64,000 nucleotides of DNA from NCBI GenBank assembly GCA_048463395.1, contig DBFWPL010000021.1, forward strand, positions 1 through 64,000, given 5' to 3'. A program made the position numbers and the translations under genes. The notes below the pieces were generated by a model. That model saw only the letters and a program-made list of their open reading frames with translations, had not been told where the DNA came from and made no database searches. Source of the stretch: JAGAJR01 sp048463395 (lineage in GTDB: Bacteria > Pseudomonadota > Alphaproteobacteria > RF32 > CAG-239). Shown piece by piece: positions 17,133 to 25,577 of the stretch. Position 1 is the stretch's first letter, and every line of letters begins with the position of its first letter.

Positions 17133-17315
17133 TTAATTATAACTTTTTAATTTCAGAACAAAGTTATCCCTTTTAATCATATAACTAGAACTAAATTTAG
17201 AATAAAAAAGATGCCTATTTAATTTCCTTGTAAAATGACAATAATTTCCCTTTGATACATCCGGTAAATATATTAAAAGAAAGATTTTATCACACTTTTT
17301 CAAATAGTTACCCAT
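17133..17315 (-). CDS. 3' part of a frameshifted nuclease-like gene
   Basis: A 60-residue frame that overlaps the end of the gene at 17300-17926 by 16 bp. Its first residues (GNYLKKCDKIFLLIYLPD) read as the natural continuation of that protein: a helix and then a buried strand of the type that ends restriction-like domains. An extra A in the five-A run just before it would join the two frames into one protein of about 265 residues. It has no ribosome site of its own. Confidence 0.4.
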   Translation of the reverse strand: MGNYLKKCDKIFLLIYLPDVSKGNYCHFTRKLNRHLFYSKFSSSYMIKRDNFVLKLKSYN

Positions 17316-17926
17316 TTTTCATTTTTCTTATTGATTAGTTCCTGTAGTTCATCAAAAGGGTCTTCTTTGCTGTAACACTCATTATTAACATAACAGTCAA
17401 ATTTACCATCAATATTCTCGAAACCGCTTATAGAAATATTAAAATATTCATCTTGTACCAATATACTTTCTTTAACCAAACGTGGCCAATGCTTCAAATT
17501 TTCAACATTCTTATCAATAATTTGTTCTATCCCGGATTTAATAGCATTTTTATTATAAATATCCCAAAATCCCGGATTATAGACAGCGTCCATCAGATCC
17601 TTATAAGTTCGAGCTTGATGTACACGCCGATCAAATTTATCAATCAGAATAGAAATATTGAGACCATACTTTTTATGAGCATATTTGCAAGCTTGATTTC
17701 CTATTGACATTAAATGTTGTAAAGCTCGACCGTGCTTGCTCTCTACAATAAACCGTGTAACTTCTAAACCAATTTTCTTATTGTCTTCTGTAGTAAAAAT
17801 AAAATCAGGTGGCTCTGTCTCTTGACACGACACTATTTTATTTTTCTTATACCACTTTTGACCTACATCAGAGGCTAAAAAATAATTCAAATATTCTTTT
17901 TCTTCTGCTTTTTTATCTTGAGCCAT
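17300..17926 (-). CDS. Possible PD-(D/E)XK-like nuclease, apparently frameshifted
   Basis: 208 residues, cytoplasmic. PPDFIF (D41) followed 14 residues later by GLEVT (E55) resembles the start of a restriction-type nuclease core, though Thr stands where Lys is usual. The frame ends at W-V-T-I in mid-helix, and the -1/+1 frame continues with plausible sequence (17133-17315). It is the last gene of the leftward defence cluster, 20 bp after the split helicase. Its role is inferred from the neighbours and the weak motif. Confidence 0.45.
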   Translation of the reverse strand: MAQDKKAEEKEYLNYFLASDVGQKWYKKNKIVSCQETEPPDFIFTTEDNKKIGLEVTRFIVESKHGRALQHLMSIGNQACKYAHKKYGLNISILIDKFDRRVHQARTYKDLMDAVYNPGFWDIYNKNAIKSGIEQIIDKNVENLKHWPRLVKESILVQDEYFNISISGFENIDGKFDCYVNNECYSKEDPFDELQELINKKNEKWVTI

Positions 17927-17946
17927 AGTAACTAAAATCCTAAAAA

Positions 17947-19524
17947 TTATATCACTTTCAGTCCTATGTTTTTAAGGTAATTAAATGTTCCATCATAATA
18001 TTGGGGATCTCTAGTTCCATCTTCAGGATTTCCTTCAGGAACACAAATAATCATTCCTTGTCTGGCACGCGTTAATAAAACACGATAAGCATTAATTTGG
18101 AATGACTTTCTATCTTCGGAGCGGATATTTTGCCATTTATTTCCTGTGAATGAATAATTACCCCAAGTATTATTCTCACGCCGTAAATCTCCATCCCAGA
18201 CAATACATGTCCAATCTAACTCTAGCCCCTGTACATCAAATTCAGAAGCTGCATCTTCTAAAAATAATGATGATCGAATGTCGTTAATATCATCCAAAAA
18301 CCAATGTACCGTATCTGGCTTACAACGTACATCAATAGATAAAGGTCGTAAACGTTGAGCCTGAGATGATACCAACATGCCATAACGTTCAGATCCACGT
18401 TTTTGCTGTTTAAGCCATACCTTTGCTTTATCCAATGATCTGGTTAAAACTATTGGGTACCGATCTTTAAGAGATTCATACAATCTTTTTGCATCATCAA
18501 TATTTGATGCCAAAAGAGCATGAACAAATTCAGAAAGCTGCTCAGCTCGAAATGAACGCATAGATACAGCTAGATGCAAATCAGATTTTTTACTAACTCG
18601 GATATTATTCTCTAACAATCTATCAATTTCAGTTGTGGCATATTCTTTATCCTGTAATTTATCAGAAATAAATACATTCCAGTTAGAAAAATTATTATTG
18701 ATAGCTCTGAGCCATTCAGAAATACCAGCTTCTCCGGTATTTATTTCCTGTCCCCCGCCAACCAAACAAATAATAACAGCCCAATCTTCTCGTAAATCCA
18801 ACGACCAAATCAAAAATTCAGGTTCGGACATAGGAAAATTTTTGATTCCTTGTTTACGTTTAAGCCAATTGGCTAATTGCTGTTGTGTCCATGCACGTTG
18901 AGCTTCATCAAAAATTGCAACATGCTCAACTTCTGAATATCCATCATCTTGATATTTTTTTACTTTAGCTGGATCAATTTCTAGCACATCATTTTGAATT
19001 GGTGTTTTAATTTTATTAAGCGATGTATTGCGATAATGATGAACAATTTGAATAAAAGATTTTACATTTCTTCTCGCTTCGGTAAGAGTGTAACGTCTTT
19101 GTGGATTTTTATCATTTTCCTGTTTTTTCTTATCTCGAGCCAGTGCTTCGGTTAAAACATCAACCAGAGGCTGATTCCCGGACAAATAAACAGCTAAGTC
19201 ACCTTGATTAAACTGTTGAACAGCAACATTTAATCCAACAAGTGTCTTTCCGGCTCCTGGTACCCCGGTGACAAAGCAAATTGATTTTTCATGATTATCT
19301 TTAGAATATTGTATAATTTGAGAAATAAAATCAGTTGTTTGTTGCAGACTTTTTCCGGAAGCTTCCGTGCGCGTGATATCTTGCACCGAATGATTTAAGT
19401 AAAGCGAGCTTGCAGCCTGAATAATTGTAGGGGTTGGTTTATAACGACTATTTTTCCAATCACCTAAATCAGCACCCGTAGCATATTGAGCTTTTATTTT
19501 CTGTACTATACATTGGCATTGCAT
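17947..19524 (-). CDS. DUF2075 helicase/ATPase part
   Basis: 525 residues of the DUF2075 (Schlafen-like) P-loop family: Walker A GVPGAGKT at 87-94, Walker B IFDEAQRAW near 205, then MRSFRAEQ and the C-terminal DVQGLELDWTCIVWDGDL with VLLTRAR, as in superfamily 1 helicases. In homologues I know, this part is fused to an N-terminal nuclease domain; here that domain is in the overlapping frame at 19506-19976. The initial MQCQCI looks like a chance start after the frame break. Confidence 0.8.
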   Translation of the reverse strand: MQCQCIVQKIKAQYATGADLGDWKNSRYKPTPTIIQAASSLYLNHSVQDITRTEASGKSLQQTTDFISQIIQYSKDNHEKSICFVTGVPGAGKTLVGLNVAVQQFNQGDLAVYLSGNQPLVDVLTEALARDKKKQENDKNPQRRYTLTEARRNVKSFIQIVHHYRNTSLNKIKTPIQNDVLEIDPAKVKKYQDDGYSEVEHVAIFDEAQRAWTQQQLANWLKRKQGIKNFPMSEPEFLIWSLDLREDWAVIICLVGGGQEINTGEAGISEWLRAINNNFSNWNVFISDKLQDKEYATTEIDRLLENNIRVSKKSDLHLAVSMRSFRAEQLSEFVHALLASNIDDAKRLYESLKDRYPIVLTRSLDKAKVWLKQQKRGSERYGMLVSSQAQRLRPLSIDVRCKPDTVHWFLDDINDIRSSLFLEDAASEFDVQGLELDWTCIVWDGDLRRENNTWGNYSFTGNKWQNIRSEDRKSFQINAYRVLLTRARQGMIICVPEGNPEDGTRDPQYYDGTFNYLKNIGLKVI

Positions 19525-19976
19525 AAAATTGGTTCGAAAACAAGGTCATTATAATGACTAAATTGTTGAGTTTCCGAACTACTTTGGGCACATGTCGCAA
19601 TTAGAAGCGGAACAATTGTTAGATTATGACTAGCCTCATGAAAGTTTTTTAAATCTAAAGCATAATCCCATACCTGTTCTATATCTTGACGCGAATATTC
19701 CATGGAATTAACTTTAAATTCCAAAGCAAAAACTATTCCACTTATCAGCAAAACAACATCTATTCTTTTTCCCAAACGCGGAATATCATACTCAAAAATA
19801 ATTTGCCCATTTTCATTTTTTAGAACAGAATTCAGTAAACTGATTTCTTCTTCCCAGGCATTCCTTTGCAGATCTGTAATGTCAAAGGGAGAATTTTTTA
19901 CAAGCACTCCTAAAACATAATGAGGATCGCTATTTATAAAATTTTCAATCGTATCAGCGTAAAAATATCGATTCAT
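19506..19976 (-). CDS. N-terminal nuclease domain of the DUF2075 protein
   Basis: 156 residues with a complete PD-(D/E)XK-type core: RID (D73), then E86-F-K88 in VFALEFKV, and a following DQVWDYALDLK-like helix (IEQVWDYALDLK). This is the usual N-terminus of DUF2075 proteins. The frame stops at 19506, and the helicase part continues in another frame that starts at 19524, so the pair is either translationally coupled or split by a small indel near GTATAGTA. It starts 14 bp after the phosphatase gene. Confidence 0.75.
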   Translation of the reverse strand: MNRYFYADTIENFINSDPHYVLGVLVKNSPFDITDLQRNAWEEEISLLNSVLKNENGQIIFEYDIPRLGKRIDVVLLISGIVFALEFKVNSMEYSRQDIEQVWDYALDLKNFHEASHNLTIVPLLIATCAQSSSETQQFSHYNDLVFEPILCNANV

Positions 19977-19990
19977 ATTAGTCTTTTCCT

Positions 19991-20458
19991 TTAATCCTTC
20001 TTATGTCCCAAATACCCTAAAAATGCCTGGCAGCCCTCATATATATCCCAATAAGTCTCGTTAAAATTACCGGTATACCACGGATCGCGAATATTGCGTG
20101 GATGAGAGGTAAAATCCAACAAACGATGAATTTTGTCTTCGGTATCTGCTCCAACGATAGCTTGAATATCTTCAACATTACTATCATCCATCGCCAAAAT
20201 ATAATCAAAATGCGCATAATCAGCCGGCCGGATACGCCGAGAATAATGCTCCTCAAACGGAACCTTCATTGATTTTAGCATCTCACGCGTGCCATGATGA
20301 ATGCCGGCATGACACATTTCGTTATAACTTTCAGTAGCGGCGGAATCAATCTCAAACCGGTCAGACAAATCTTTTTCTGCCACCATCTGCTTAAACACAA
20401 ACTGCGCCATCGGCGACCGACATATATTTCCCAAACAGACAAACAAAACTTTAATCAT
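19991..20458 (-). CDS. Low-molecular-weight protein tyrosine phosphatase
   Basis: 155 residues. The catalytic loop CLGNICRS (C8, R14) and the general-acid DPWYTG near residue 125 are intact, so it should be active. The family dephosphorylates protein Tyr and arginine in the cytoplasm. It begins 7 bp after the stop of the membrane protein of the retron operon and ends 14 bp before the nuclease-helicase, so it looks co-transcribed with the defence genes, not with any capsule or housekeeping genes. The ribosome site is weak. Confidence 0.92.
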   Translation of the reverse strand: MIKVLFVCLGNICRSPMAQFVFKQMVAEKDLSDRFEIDSAATESYNEMCHAGIHHGTREMLKSMKVPFEEHYSRRIRPADYAHFDYILAMDDSNVEDIQAIVGADTEDKIHRLLDFTSHPRNIRDPWYTGNFNETYWDIYEGCQAFLGYLGHKKD

Positions 20459-20465
20459 AATCTAT

Positions 20466-20990
20466 CTAAACTTTATCTTTTCGCATAATAAGGTGCATAT
20501 CTGCTACAAGCAAATTCTTTTGGTGGTTTATTTGTGCATGGATCTGCCCATAATCTTTTTCAAATTCCCCATCGTGCAAATTATAGACACCTAAATCATC
20601 TTTTTTGTTTTTTCGCATATTGTAATGAACAGATGTTTTTAAATCCTCAAATCTTTCTGCTAATTTCATTATTCTTTCAGAAATATCTTTATTGAATAAT
20701 ATAAAGGCATCTCCGGCTATTTTAGTCATATTTTCGTAGTTTTCCTTGAAAGCCTCTATATTTAATTTAGATTCAAGGTAATTTTTTAACCTTTCATCTA
20801 CGTGGTTTTCAAACTTATTTTTTAATTCCAACCTTCTATCAAGCAAAGCAAGGTTCTTCTGTTTCAAAATAATTCTATATTGCATATATGCAAAAACAGA
20901 TAATGCAATTGCACACAGCCATTCAGAGTTTTCTTTTAGTAAAACAATAAAATCATGTAAAAAATCACAGAAACATTGTAAACATTCCAT
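20466..20990 (-). CDS. Membrane-anchored coiled-coil protein of the retron operon
   Basis: 174 residues. One hydrophobic segment (about 22-42, with WLCAIALSVFAYMQY) is followed by a long charged helical region. The N-terminus is Cys-rich (MECLQCFC). No family is recognised. It lies 41 bp after the reverse transcriptase and 7 bp before the phosphatase. Several retrons use membrane proteins as effectors (the Ec48 type has two transmembrane helices), so an effector role is a reasonable but unproven inference. Confidence 0.55.
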   Translation of the reverse strand: MECLQCFCDFLHDFIVLLKENSEWLCAIALSVFAYMQYRIILKQKNLALLDRRLELKNKFENHVDERLKNYLESKLNIEAFKENYENMTKIAGDAFILFNKDISERIMKLAERFEDLKTSVHYNMRKNKKDDLGVYNLHDGEFEKDYGQIHAQINHQKNLLVADMHLIMRKDKV

Positions 20991-21031
20991 TTAATCAGAT
21001 CCTTAGTAAAATATTTTAAACAAAACTTTAA

Positions 21032-22021
21032 TCATAAGTAATATCCTTTGGATTTTCTCGATTTATCCGAATATTGTGCACCTAATTTATAATATTGTTT
21101 TTTTACCCTATTATATATTTGCGGAAATATATTAGGTTCAATTTGTCTCATGGAGTTTAATTTTCCATATACACTGCGGATCTCTTTTACCGTCATATCT
21201 TCAATAGACTTATTTTTTATCATATCTAAAAGATCTTTTCTTCTTTTGTTAGGAACTTTTAGCTCATGATTTGGAGTAATAATGCAACCCGTAACATCCT
21301 TATATTTACCACTCGAAAAATATTTAGTTTTAGTATCATTAATTATTAATCCAACCTTGGCACACATTTTTTCAATTGTTTTAGGAAAATCACTTCTGAT
21401 AGGTTTATCGGACGAGAATGTCATATCATCTACATATAAACTAAATTTCAATTGCTTTTGCTCAGCTATCAATAATATTTTGTCAAACATAGTTTTATAT
21501 GCCCAGTAGATAACGCTTTGGCTCGAAGGAGAACCCGTCGGAATATATCCATCTGAATTACCTTTATTAGGAATAGTTACTAAATCAGTAATTAACCAAG
21601 CAACATCTTCAGACATTTTAAATTCATTTAGAAAAGCCTTAAAAATGTACTTTCTTGTTGCTTTTTGAAAGAATTTGCTCAAATCAAAACAAAAAACATA
21701 TGGATTATCTTTGTGGTACTGCGCATTAACTATATAGCTTGAATGTTTTTTACCGGACATTAAATATTCAGTGGTAGTAATGCGTAAAAGCAACCTGTTC
21801 AACTTTGATTGGATTTTCTTCAATTCGTAATTAGGATCTTCTACAGGTCTTGTACCTTTACCATTTTTTTTAGACCTCTCCCAGCATTTATAATTATCAC
21901 GAGTACATTTAAAGTGAAGTAAATACCCTTTATCAACCCCGAGAAGCTCTGCGAGTTTAGCTTTATTAGATAGCTTATATAAAGGACTACTGCTTATTGG
22001 ATAAGTTTTTATTTGCTTCAT
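21032..22021 (-). CDS. Retron-type reverse transcriptase
   Basis: 329 residues from the ATG with GGAAGG 8 bases ahead; the gene overlaps the XRE gene by 35 bp. Retron RT hallmarks are all visible: NAQYH at 99-103 (the NAxxH motif), FDLSKFF at 112-118, PTGSPSSQ at 161-168, the catalytic YVDD at 196-199 and VTG at 243-245. It should copy part of the structured RNA encoded upstream into branched msDNA. No maturase or endonuclease domain is attached, which argues against a group II intron. Confidence 0.9.
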   Translation of the reverse strand: MKQIKTYPISSSPLYKLSNKAKLAELLGVDKGYLLHFKCTRDNYKCWERSKKNGKGTRPVEDPNYELKKIQSKLNRLLLRITTTEYLMSGKKHSSYIVNAQYHKDNPYVFCFDLSKFFQKATRKYIFKAFLNEFKMSEDVAWLITDLVTIPNKGNSDGYIPTGSPSSQSVIYWAYKTMFDKILLIAEQKQLKFSLYVDDMTFSSDKPIRSDFPKTIEKMCAKVGLIINDTKTKYFSSGKYKDVTGCIITPNHELKVPNKRRKDLLDMIKNKSIEDMTVKEIRSVYGKLNSMRQIEPNIFPQIYNRVKKQYYKLGAQYSDKSRKSKGYYL

Positions 22022-22307
22022 TTTTATACCCTTCCAACACCTCAAGTAACCTTAACATCACGTTACGCATGCCAATTTTAAACGGGCCCCTATTTTTTTC
22101 TTTATCTAAGTTTTCTGAAAACAAAAGCAATGTAGATGTTGTTGTTTGAAATATTTCCGCATATTTGCTTAATATCTCAAGGGTTGGTTGAGCTTTTTCA
22201 CTTTCAATTTTAGATAGATATGCTGGAGATATGCCAAGTTTTTTCGCTAAATCACTTGACTTCTCATCATGTAAAACTCTTAATATTCTCAAAGTATTCC
22301 CAAGCAT
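21987..22307 (-). CDS. XRE-family HTH regulator of the retron
   Basis: 106 residues. A standard helix-turn-helix occupies residues 5-60 (SSDLAKKLGISPAYLSKIES, then QPTLEILSKYAEIF). The C-terminal 40 residues are charged. AAGGA precedes the ATG. Its end overlaps the reverse transcriptase start, so the two are translationally linked. Some retron types carry an HTH partner as regulator or as part of the toxin-antitoxin unit. Confidence 0.85.
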   Translation of the reverse strand: MLGNTLRILRVLHDEKSSDLAKKLGISPAYLSKIESEKAQPTLEILSKYAEIFQTTTSTLLLFSENLDKEKNRGPFKIGMRNVMLRLLEVLEGYKNEANKNLSNKQ

Positions 22308-22346
22308 AACATTTTCCTTAATACAAAAGTGAGGAGCTAGTTTTAT

Positions 22347-22484
22347 CTACTCATCACGTGACAGATGCTGTGCAATCTTAATGACTAAGCGTGCTAGCAA
22401 GTATTGCACTCGTCTGTCAGACATAATTTTTAATAAAACAGTTTTGCATTTACATAAAAAACTATGCTTAGCCGTCTTTTGCAT
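22347..22484 (-). CDS. 45-aa small ORF between retron RNA and regulator
   Basis: A short frame with a strong ribosome site (AAGGAAGG, 7 bases before ATG). The product is basic, with a C-terminal amphipathic helix containing SDRRVQYLLARLVIKIA. It starts some 65 bp after the end of the structured RNA and ends 39 bp before the XRE gene. It is not recognised. It may be a true small protein or a translated leader. Confidence 0.4.
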   Translation of the reverse strand: MQKTAKHSFLCKCKTVLLKIMSDRRVQYLLARLVIKIAQHLSRDE

Positions 22485-22550
22485 ATTATTACCTTCCTTT
22501 CACACTTCATAGGTAGTTCAGCCATCTGAACATTTTTAAACCTGAAGCGT

Positions 22551-22759
22551 TTCCCGCTGAAAAGAAGATCAAACGACCCAAGGGAAAACACAAAACATAT
22601 AGCTCCACATTTTCTCGTAGCACGACTTTCCCCGTGCTACGTAGGAACACAAACATCATATATTTATACATATATAAATACAGACATTCCTGCACCAAAA
22701 TTCGGCTACTCACATAGCCACAGGTAACATCTTATAATGTTACCCCTTTCTTGCGGGAA
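22551..22759 (-). ncRNA. Putative retron msr-msd RNA
   Basis: Upstream of the retron genes on the same strand lies a 210-nt stretch dense with perfect hairpins: GGTAACAT/ATGTTACC (22723-22744), GGCTA/TAGCC (22704-22719), TATTTATA/TATAAATA (22661-22680) and CGTAGCACG/CGTGCTACG (22616-22641). Its ends can pair: TTCCCGCAAGAAAG (22759 to 22746) with the segment 22567-22551 (CTTCTTTTCAGCGGGAA), as retron a1/a2 repeats do. A promoter lies at 22814-22841. The priming guanosine is not identified. Confidence 0.6.
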
Positions 22760-22813
22760 CCTTTTGGTATAAAAACCATAAATGGACATATTCATACCAG
22801 CCCTACACAAATA

Positions 22814-22841
22814 TTCATATAAAATATAATTTGTAAGTCAA
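22814..22841 (-). promoter_or_regulatory. Probable retron promoter
   Basis: TTGACT (22836-22841) and TATGAA (22814-22819) with a 16-bp spacer on the minus strand, about 55 bp before the structured RNA. Confidence 0.5.
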
Positions 22842-23086
22842 TTTATTTTTTTTACCTTGTGGAAAAAAAATTTACAATAAAGAAAATAATTTTAATTATA
22901 CAAATTTGTATTCTTACAACTTTTTTTGTTTTAATTGACTCTCAAAAATTTCTGCACTAATAATAAAACAGAAATAGAACATTATAGAGATAAAATGTGC
23001 CAGCAGATAATTGAGCTTATGGATTGCGATTGCTTTTTCGTTTCTTGCGAACGGAAGGATAACTTACTATCTTTTCTCGGTACTTA

Positions 23087-24247
23087 TCATTTATTTCCTT
23101 TGGCTCTGTTATGAGTTTTACAAAGCATTTGGCAATTACTAATATCAGTCGAGCCACCTTTTGACCAAGCTGTTACATGATCAGCATCCATTTCAGCAAT
23201 TTTCCAAACACGATTCTTATTATTATCATTACCTAAAGCACATAAAGGACAATTGGAGATACCTTTTTCTTGTGCTTCTTTTGTTTGACGAGTGTATACT
23301 GTTTTTTTATCACGTTCTTCAAATATACGGATTTCCAGTAATTTACTGTCTTCACAGCCTCCTAAAACGTACTCAAAAATTCCTTTTTTATTTTTTACAA
23401 ATTCATCTGCATATAAATCAGCAACTTTGGAACTAATGTCTTTTGAATTATATGGTTTTTTGTGGTACATTTCATACAATCTGCCCCATTCAATTCCCTT
23501 CATTTCAGAATATACATCGGTAAATAAACCGTCTACCCAATCAATAACTGAATTAAAATAAGTTTTTAGTTCATTGATGTTTGCATCATGTCGGTGTAAT
23601 GACATGTAATCTTCAATATTATCCTTGCTAACCCAATTTAATGCACATTCTAAATAATCCTGGCGATTCACTGCACCGGAAATATAAGAACCCCATTTAT
23701 TTATATTACTATTTTGAGAGTTACTAAATTCTTCTTTCGCTAATGTTACAAATGATCCTGAATAGATTGCATTCAGTACTTCTTGATGATTAAGCGGAAC
23801 ACCAACAATATTTATCGTCTTAAACCATTCCTTGACTTCACTTTCTGTTCCTTCACAAACATATATTAATAACTTTGTATCAAATATCTTATCCTGTTTA
23901 TCTTTAGCAATACCTCGGAAGTATTGTTCTATGCCATTTTGTCTTATGGCAAATTTGCTTGTAACAAACCTACCTAAACTTGTTATACGTTGTTGCCCAT
24001 CTAAAACTTCTAATTGTCCATCTTCTCGTTTATTGAAATAAATTAATCCTATTGGGTAACCTTTTAAAATAGAATCAATAACCGCAACGTCCTTTTTTCC
24101 GTCAGCATAAATATAGTTACGTTGATATTCGGGTTGTATGGTTAATTTACCATTCATGCCAAATAATCCTTTACCTTCAAGTTCGTTATATACAAACCCT
24201 TCACATATATCACGAACAGTCCATTCTGTATGTAACTCAGTTTTCAT
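23087..24247 (-). CDS. DUF262-HNH nuclease
   Basis: 386 residues. The N-terminal DUF262 domain has the ParB-like D83-G-Q-Q-R motif, used for nucleotide binding or cleavage in GmrS-type enzymes. The C-terminus is an HNH nuclease with zinc ligands (CPLC, then LC..H) and DADHVTAWSKGG. The start overlaps the end of the methyltransferase gene by 11 bp, so the two are made together. They probably act as a restriction pair, or the nuclease is modification-sensitive. Confidence 0.85.
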   Translation of the reverse strand: MKTELHTEWTVRDICEGFVYNELEGKGLFGMNGKLTIQPEYQRNYIYADGKKDVAVIDSILKGYPIGLIYFNKREDGQLEVLDGQQRITSLGRFVTSKFAIRQNGIEQYFRGIAKDKQDKIFDTKLLIYVCEGTESEVKEWFKTINIVGVPLNHQEVLNAIYSGSFVTLAKEEFSNSQNSNINKWGSYISGAVNRQDYLECALNWVSKDNIEDYMSLHRHDANINELKTYFNSVIDWVDGLFTDVYSEMKGIEWGRLYEMYHKKPYNSKDISSKVADLYADEFVKNKKGIFEYVLGGCEDSKLLEIRIFEERDKKTVYTRQTKEAQEKGISNCPLCALGNDNNKNRVWKIAEMDADHVTAWSKGGSTDISNCQMLCKTHNRAKGNK

Positions 24248-25412
24248 AATTAATCTTTCTCCTTATTAGTATTCTTGCATACGGAATATTTCCGGGAACT
24301 CCATTGCTGTCTATTCTCAATGAATTACCTGCTTTTCTTTCTGAAACTGTGTATGGGGTTTTCCATACAGTGATACCATCTTTTATAAAGTGAATTTCAT
24401 TACCAACAACAGTATGCAACATCGTTTTTTCCACATCACTCCCTTTACCTATGATTTCAAATTGTTCAGGACAATATTTATCCAAAAAACTTATAGGAAC
24501 TCCCATAATTCCATTAAAATCATTAGGAATAGCATCTGTATAAGGAACATCTATTGCATTATAATTATAGTATTTGTTATATCCTCTTCCTTTTATATCT
24601 TTGTGCTTACTGTATTTTATGTTATCAGCTAATGACATTAGCTGTAATTGTTGATGTCTTCTTCCATGTTCAATATTAGTAAACCAACAACAATTTCTAA
24701 ATTTTACAAGCCCCGTTTCGGCATTATAAACACCTTCAGCGTATTGATTGTTTGTGTTTTCCGGTACTGCAAAGAAGGCATTTCCTTTCGAAAAACCGTT
24801 TCCTAACCAAACTTTATTGTTTTTTATCATAGAAAATAGAACATCAAAATTAAGGCTATTAATGCTTCCTATGATTATAAATTCTTTATTAGCATCTGTG
24901 ATCCACGTAAAAAATTCACGAAAAATACTAAATGGTGGGTTTGTAATTATAATATCAGCTTCATCACGAAGTTTTTTAACTTCATCACTTCTAAAATCTC
25001 CATCTCCTTCAAGATACCTCCATTCTAAATCTTCTATATCGATTACGCCATTTTGATTTGTATCATGCTCAAGTGTAAAAATTTTTCCTCTGATTTTGTT
25101 TATATCAGGATTAAAATGTGGGGCTTGTTTCTCAAATAAAGATGTTTGATAAGGAATGTTAACCTTTTTACTATTGTATGCGTAGCTGGTACTAATTAGC
25201 TTCTTTAATCCAAAGACCTCAAAATTTTGAGCAAAGAATTTTGTAAAATTACTCCACTCTGGATCGTCACAAGGTAATAAAATTGTTTTATCACGAAAAA
25301 CATCAGGATTATAATCAATATAAGCCATTACTTCTTTTTCAATGTCCGCCCATTGAGTATAAAATTCATCATTCTTAGTTTTTTTTGCTTGTTTCAAATT
25401 ATCATTTGACAT
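24237..25412 (-). CDS. EcoRI-family adenine methyltransferase
   Basis: 391 residues. The catalytic NPPF is at 158-161 (ADIIITNPPFSIF), and the N-terminal DEFYTQWADIEKEV and LPCDDPEWSNF segments are those of M.EcoRI-type N6-adenine methylases. The start is the ATG at 25412, which has GGAAGG 6 bases upstream. A longer frame to 25439 lacks such a site. It is followed with overlap by the DUF262-HNH gene. The target sequence cannot be read from the protein. Confidence 0.88.
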   Translation of the reverse strand: MSNDNLKQAKKTKNDEFYTQWADIEKEVMAYIDYNPDVFRDKTILLPCDDPEWSNFTKFFAQNFEVFGLKKLISTSYAYNSKKVNIPYQTSLFEKQAPHFNPDINKIRGKIFTLEHDTNQNGVIDIEDLEWRYLEGDGDFRSDEVKKLRDEADIIITNPPFSIFREFFTWITDANKEFIIIGSINSLNFDVLFSMIKNNKVWLGNGFSKGNAFFAVPENTNNQYAEGVYNAETGLVKFRNCCWFTNIEHGRRHQQLQLMSLADNIKYSKHKDIKGRGYNKYYNYNAIDVPYTDAIPNDFNGIMGVPISFLDKYCPEQFEIIGKGSDVEKTMLHTVVGNEIHFIKDGITVWKTPYTVSERKAGNSLRIDSNGVPGNIPYARILIRRKINYEN

Positions 25413-25577
25413 TGTTAACCTTCCATAATGAAAAATCAAACGAAGGTTAAAGTTTTTAGTGATATAAACAGTATTAAAATGGAAAGATTAATGTGAGATA
25501 ATGGCTTGAAATTTGGACGAGCTAAAAATTTTGCTTACGAGTAAAAATTATAAATGTTATGAAAAAAATATCGTTCG

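Noticed and set aside
17300..17315. Programmed frameshift in the nuclease-like gene
   Set aside because: There is a short A run but no clear downstream stimulatory structure; decay or sequencing error is simpler.
22507..22713. 68-aa frame within the retron RNA
   Set aside because: It crosses several perfect hairpins and has no ribosome site; the structured RNA explains the stretch.
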